The position numbers and the translations under genes were made by a program. Shown one piece after another: positions 30,897 to 33,770 of a stretch of 33,770 bases of DNA. Location: positions 1 through 33,770 of the forward strand of contig JAYTCQ010000430.1 of assembly GCA_043736395.1 (NCBI GenBank), given 5' to 3'. The notes under the pieces were generated by a model, which saw only the letters and a program-made list of their open reading frames with translations, ran no database searches and was not told the DNA's origin. This DNA comes from JAFDVL01 sp043736395. GTDB lineage: Bacteria; Acidobacteriota; Blastocatellia; RBC074. Every line of letters begins with the position of its first letter. The stretch's first letter is position 1.

Positions 30897-33366
30897 TTTT
30901 GTGAAGGATTATCCAACCTCCGGAGTGACGTCCAAACCCTATTCGGGCAAAGGCCGTCATTCCGGGTTTTAAGACTCCATCTGTGTTAGAAATCAGCATT
31001 TCCACGCGGTATGTAAGCTGTTTATTTATATCAGGCTCTGCTTCGACTCCAATTTTTTCAACTTTTCCTTCAAAAGTTTGATCCGGCAAAGCTCGTGCTT
31101 TCAATCGAATCATTGCTCCTTCTTTAATATCTCCAATTTCTTTTTCGGGAACCTGAATTCGTAACCGCAGCTGTTTTGTATCAGCAATATGGCAAAGCTC
31201 CCCGCCCTTTTCCAGATATTTTCCATTCAATTCTAATAAGTTCTCGCCCAGCACGATCCCGGCGCGCGGAGCTGTGAGTGATGTCGAGGTTTGCTTGCTT
31301 AGTAATATCTGCTCTCGCTGGCGGAGTGATTGTAAAAGTTTTTTTGTACTTTCTAATTCATTGGTGGTCTTGGCAACAGAGCTATGAGCGGATTGTAATT
31401 CAGTTTCATTAATCCGAACCTCACTGGTAGATTTTTCTACCGAGCGACGATGTTCAACTATTGCGTTCTGAAGTTTTTCGCGCGCTGCTTCAATTTCTAG
31501 GCGAGTTACATTAGCTTTATTTTCGGCTGTCTCCAGTTCTGCTTTAGGAACAATATCTTCCTGATACAGCTGTTTAGCTCGCGCTAATTGCGTTTGAGCC
31601 TCCTCGAGGCGTGATTTTTTCAGGTCAATATCAGCTTGCAGCATTGCCAGAGCTGCCGGAAAGTCAGAGTCTCGCCCTGCGCCACCAAGCTTTCCTTTGA
31701 GAATTCGTTGTTGTTCCTGCCTTAATTCTCGATCAATTCTCGAAGCCGCTTCAAGCTCTGCTGAAGCCCGCTCAATTCCTTGTTGTTTAGTTTTAATGTC
31801 TCCTAACGAGCGTTCATAGTCACCTTCAATTCTGACAATTTCAGAACGGAGACTCATCAATTCTGAGGTTAAATCGGGATTACTAAGCCTTGCCAATTCT
31901 TTACCCGCTTCGACCTTATCACCGGGACTGACGAGGATTGTTACCATGCCTGCCTCAGGAGCGTTAATCAGTGACTCTTTTTCTTTCATTGGCGTTAATG
32001 CGCCATAATTTCCAACTGATGCTTCAAAAGGAATGAATAAAATACTAATTAATCCGATCAATAAAAGAGCTAGCACAATTCTTCGTTTCCAGATACGTGG
32101 GATCGTCAGGCGTTCACTCGAAGTTATTACCTGGGGAGACGGCTCACTTTCTACCGTTGATTTAGTATTTTTTCCAAGAAATGCCGTACTTATGGCTTCA
32201 GCTCCTTTACCGATTTGCCTTCGTGTTAAGACGGCAACTATGCCTCCGGTTAAAACAAAACCTATGAGGTTGAAATTGTTGACGAAATACTCATTAAGAT
32301 AATTGAGCATAACCAACAAAAATAGAATTGTATAGCCAAGTGATAATGGTGCAAAGAAGAAGTAAACCCATCGCTGGCGGATGCTTATGGATGAATCTAC
32401 GACTTCGCCAAATGTTATTCGTTGTAATAATAAGCGCCAGTAGCTTCTGGATTTCTCCATTAGATTTGGCAATTGCATCGCCTGACTAAAAAAATAATAT
32501 CCGTCCAGCTTAATGAGAGGATTTGCATTAAATGCAATATTTAATAAGCTTCCAAGGCAAAAAATAAGTGCGATGTCGGCTAATTTTGAATATGGCTCAA
32601 GCAACATCCAGCAAAATAAAGAGAGTGCTCCAACCAATAGTTGCCAATAAACGCCAGCCGCGATCACCCAAAGTCTTCGGCTGCGTTGAGGGATTAAGTG
32701 AAGTCCTGACACATTACAATAAAGAGCAGGAATGAAGTAAAAAATAAGTAAAATTCCAATCTCATTGGAGCGTCCACCAAAGGCTTTACAAGTTAATCCG
32801 TGAGCGAATTCATGCGAGAACACTACTAACAATCCGGCTATTATAATTAGTATATAGTGATCCGCACTTAGACGCGTGGCGTGAATGCTTAATTGATCCC
32901 AGTTCTGTAACGCTAGAAATAATATGAAAAGCTTTAAAAGCAGGGTGATAATTACAAACCAAGGTGTCCAGACCCAACGAAGCATTGGGACAAGGCTGCC
33001 GAATAATGCATCAGGATTAAAAAGGCTAAATCGGAGATAAACATGACGTGAGAGTTGTTGGTTGGATATAGCAGGTGTAAGTCCCTGACCTGCCAGTAAA
33101 TTGTATTGAGCCAGTTTCTTGAGAAATTGTATGATTGTAGCAACAGTGAGTACGCCACCGTAAAGTTTGCCAAACTCTGAAGCTATATCCTTTAAGCTTC
33201 GATCGACAATTAGTGACAAAACATTATATTCCGTTTGGCCGAGCTTGATGTACCTTCCTACATTAGGATCGCCGAGAATATAAACAGTTTTTCCATGCTC
33301 TATTTGTGTAGAGATTTCAACTTCGCTACTAATTTCCGGGGGGTACTGACAGAATAACGTATTCAT
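30859..33366 (-). CDS. PqqD-like / M50 protease / HlyD three-domain membrane fusion protein
   Basis: The 835-residue protein has three parts. Residues of about 20-95 look like a PqqD-type winged-helix (RiPP recognition element), a domain that binds leader peptides. Residues of about 130-400 form an M50 (site-2-protease-like) membrane domain. Both catalytic motifs are intact: H185-E-F-A-H189, and N280-A-N-P-L-I-K-L-D288-G. Residues of about 430-820 form an HlyD-type adaptor with a membrane helix (RIVLALLLIGLISILFI), a barrel-sandwich half (NAPEAGMVTILVSPGDKVEAGKEL), a long coiled coil (about 500-690) and the returning half (SLTAPRAGIVLGENL). The likely role is binding, cutting and export of a peptide. 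No clear ribosome binding site precedes the ATG. The 3' end overlaps the activator gene. Confidence 0.9.
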   Translation of the reverse strand: MNTLFCQYPPEISSEVEISTQIEHGKTVYILGDPNVGRYIKLGQTEYNVLSLIVDRSLKDIASEFGKLYGGVLTVATIIQFLKKLAQYNLLAGQGLTPAISNQQLSRHVYLRFSLFNPDALFGSLVPMLRWVWTPWFVIITLLLKLFILFLALQNWDQLSIHATRLSADHYILIIIAGLLVVFSHEFAHGLTCKAFGGRSNEIGILLIFYFIPALYCNVSGLHLIPQRSRRLWVIAAGVYWQLLVGALSLFCWMLLEPYSKLADIALIFCLGSLLNIAFNANPLIKLDGYYFFSQAMQLPNLMEKSRSYWRLLLQRITFGEVVDSSISIRQRWVYFFFAPLSLGYTILFLLVMLNYLNEYFVNNFNLIGFVLTGGIVAVLTRRQIGKGAEAISTAFLGKNTKSTVESEPSPQVITSSERLTIPRIWKRRIVLALLLIGLISILFIPFEASVGNYGALTPMKEKESLINAPEAGMVTILVSPGDKVEAGKELARLSNPDLTSELMSLRSEIVRIEGDYERSLGDIKTKQQGIERASAELEAASRIDRELRQEQQRILKGKLGGAGRDSDFPAALAMLQADIDLKKSRLEEAQTQLARAKQLYQEDIVPKAELETAENKANVTRLEIEAAREKLQNAIVEHRRSVEKSTSEVRINETELQSAHSSVAKTTNELESTKKLLQSLRQREQILLSKQTSTSLTAPRAGIVLGENLLELNGKYLEKGGELCHIADTKQLRLRIQVPEKEIGDIKEGAMIRLKARALPDQTFEGKVEKIGVEAEPDINKQLTYRVEMLISNTDGVLKPGMTAFARIGFGRHSGGWIILHKIKQALRPELWLF

Positions 33367-33770
33367 TAAATTATTGCATACTATCTATACTTTGGTTACC
33401 TTGTAGGCTCTGCCGGCAAGTCCTTATTTTATATAGATATAGCTTTGTATTACATTAATAGAAGAGTGGAAGGGGTAATAGGTACCCCGATAAAAAGGGC
33501 TTTAATTTTAAAGAAAATATAAAAATAATTAGTAAAGCTATTTAAATCAATATTTTAAAGCCTAAACAAACCAATCTTCAATTAATGATTATCATTTGGT
33601 ATGCCGAATGCATAGATATAGAGCAATAGAGTAGCAACTCAGATTTTGTCTGAGAAAAAAGATAAGAATACTGATTACAAGCTGTATCACTCCCCCTCGA
33701 TACCATTGGGACACATCATCCGATAGATGTGTAATGGAAAAAGTTAGCGGATTAATAAATGTGGCAGAGA
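33367..33770. promoter_or_regulatory. AT-rich region upstream of the M50-HlyD gene to the window edge
   Basis: These 404 bases are very AT-rich and hold no clear gene. They contain several dyads: a Fur-like palindrome at 33584-33596, GGCTTTAA and TTAAAGCC (33498-33505, 33555-33562), CTCAGA and TCTGAG (33638-33654), and ACACATC and GATGTGT (33711-33732). An ATG at 33734 opens a plus-strand frame of 12 codons to the edge (MEKVSGLINVAE). It could be the start of a divergent gene, but there is no ribosome binding site. The promoter of the M50-HlyD gene must lie here. Confidence 0.5.
33584..33596. promoter_or_regulatory. Fur-box-like palindrome
   Basis: AATGATTATCATT is a perfect 13-base palindrome and matches the core of the Fur consensus (AATGATAATCATT) at 12 of 13 positions. 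The three flanking bases on each side do not fit the 19-base consensus well. It lies about 218 bases upstream of the M50-HlyD start. In such AT-rich DNA chance is possible. Confidence 0.35.

Noticed and set aside
33734..33770. Divergent gene beginning MEKVSGLINVAE
   Set aside because: Only 12 codons are visible and there is no ribosome binding site, so I mention it in the flank entry only.
1..33770. CRISPR arrays, tRNA or rRNA genes, insertion sequences
   Set aside because: I saw no regularly spaced repeats, tRNA-like cloverleaf ends, rRNA sequence, transposase gene or terminal inverted repeats flanking a gene.

Overview
The window looks like a chromosomal segment of a Gram-negative, diderm bacterium. 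It has a TonB-type C-terminal protein, Hfq, an O-antigen-ligase-like membrane protein, a Tat-exported phosphoesterase and several proteins with signal peptides. Base composition is moderate in the coding blocks and strongly AT-rich in some gaps. The mix of secreted BACON-domain protease, large secreted M14 peptidase, YyaL-type protein, XdhC pair and degenerate RHS/YD sequence suggests Acidobacteriota, perhaps Blastocatellia. That placement is inference; no rRNA or marker comparison was possible.

Layout. Positions 1-3545 (minus strand) hold two GT-C membrane glycosyltransferases with rnhB wedged between them. A secreted metalloprotease with three BACON-like repeats follows (minus, 3838-5856). 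It is divergent from a thioredoxin-fold YyaL/SPATA20-type protein (plus, 6148-8205), which converges on an O-antigen-ligase/TPR membrane protein (minus, 8213-10189). From 10312 to 19243 every gene is on the minus strand. In transcription order they are a TonB-C protein, a Tat metallophosphoesterase, two XdhC-family genes, hfq, tmk, holB, ffh, rpsP, khpA, rimM, trmD and rplS, ending at a clear terminator at 10239-10279. This is a housekeeping block for translation, secretion and replication.

From 19327 to 26020 the region is accessory: a GNAT acetyltransferase, a TrxR-like flavoprotein lacking the redox CxxC, a tiny secreted protein, a putative lipoprotein, an orphan secreted two-domain protein and a small secreted protein. 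There is also a REPIN-like hairpin pair, a decayed RHS fragment beside an ankyrin protein, and a UPF0175/PIN toxin-antitoxin pair. A PlsC acyltransferase and an M14 peptidase are then transcribed divergently from a 29-base gap.

The right end (29628-33366) carries the most system-like pair. One gene is a stand-alone sigma-54-type activator with no receiver domain. Converging on it with a 38-base overlap is a PqqD-like/M50 protease/HlyD three-domain fusion that could recognise, cleave and help export a peptide in one polypeptide. Its AT-rich upstream region contains a Fur-box-like palindrome and other dyads. No substrate peptide, radical SAM enzyme or ABC transporter is visible before the window ends.
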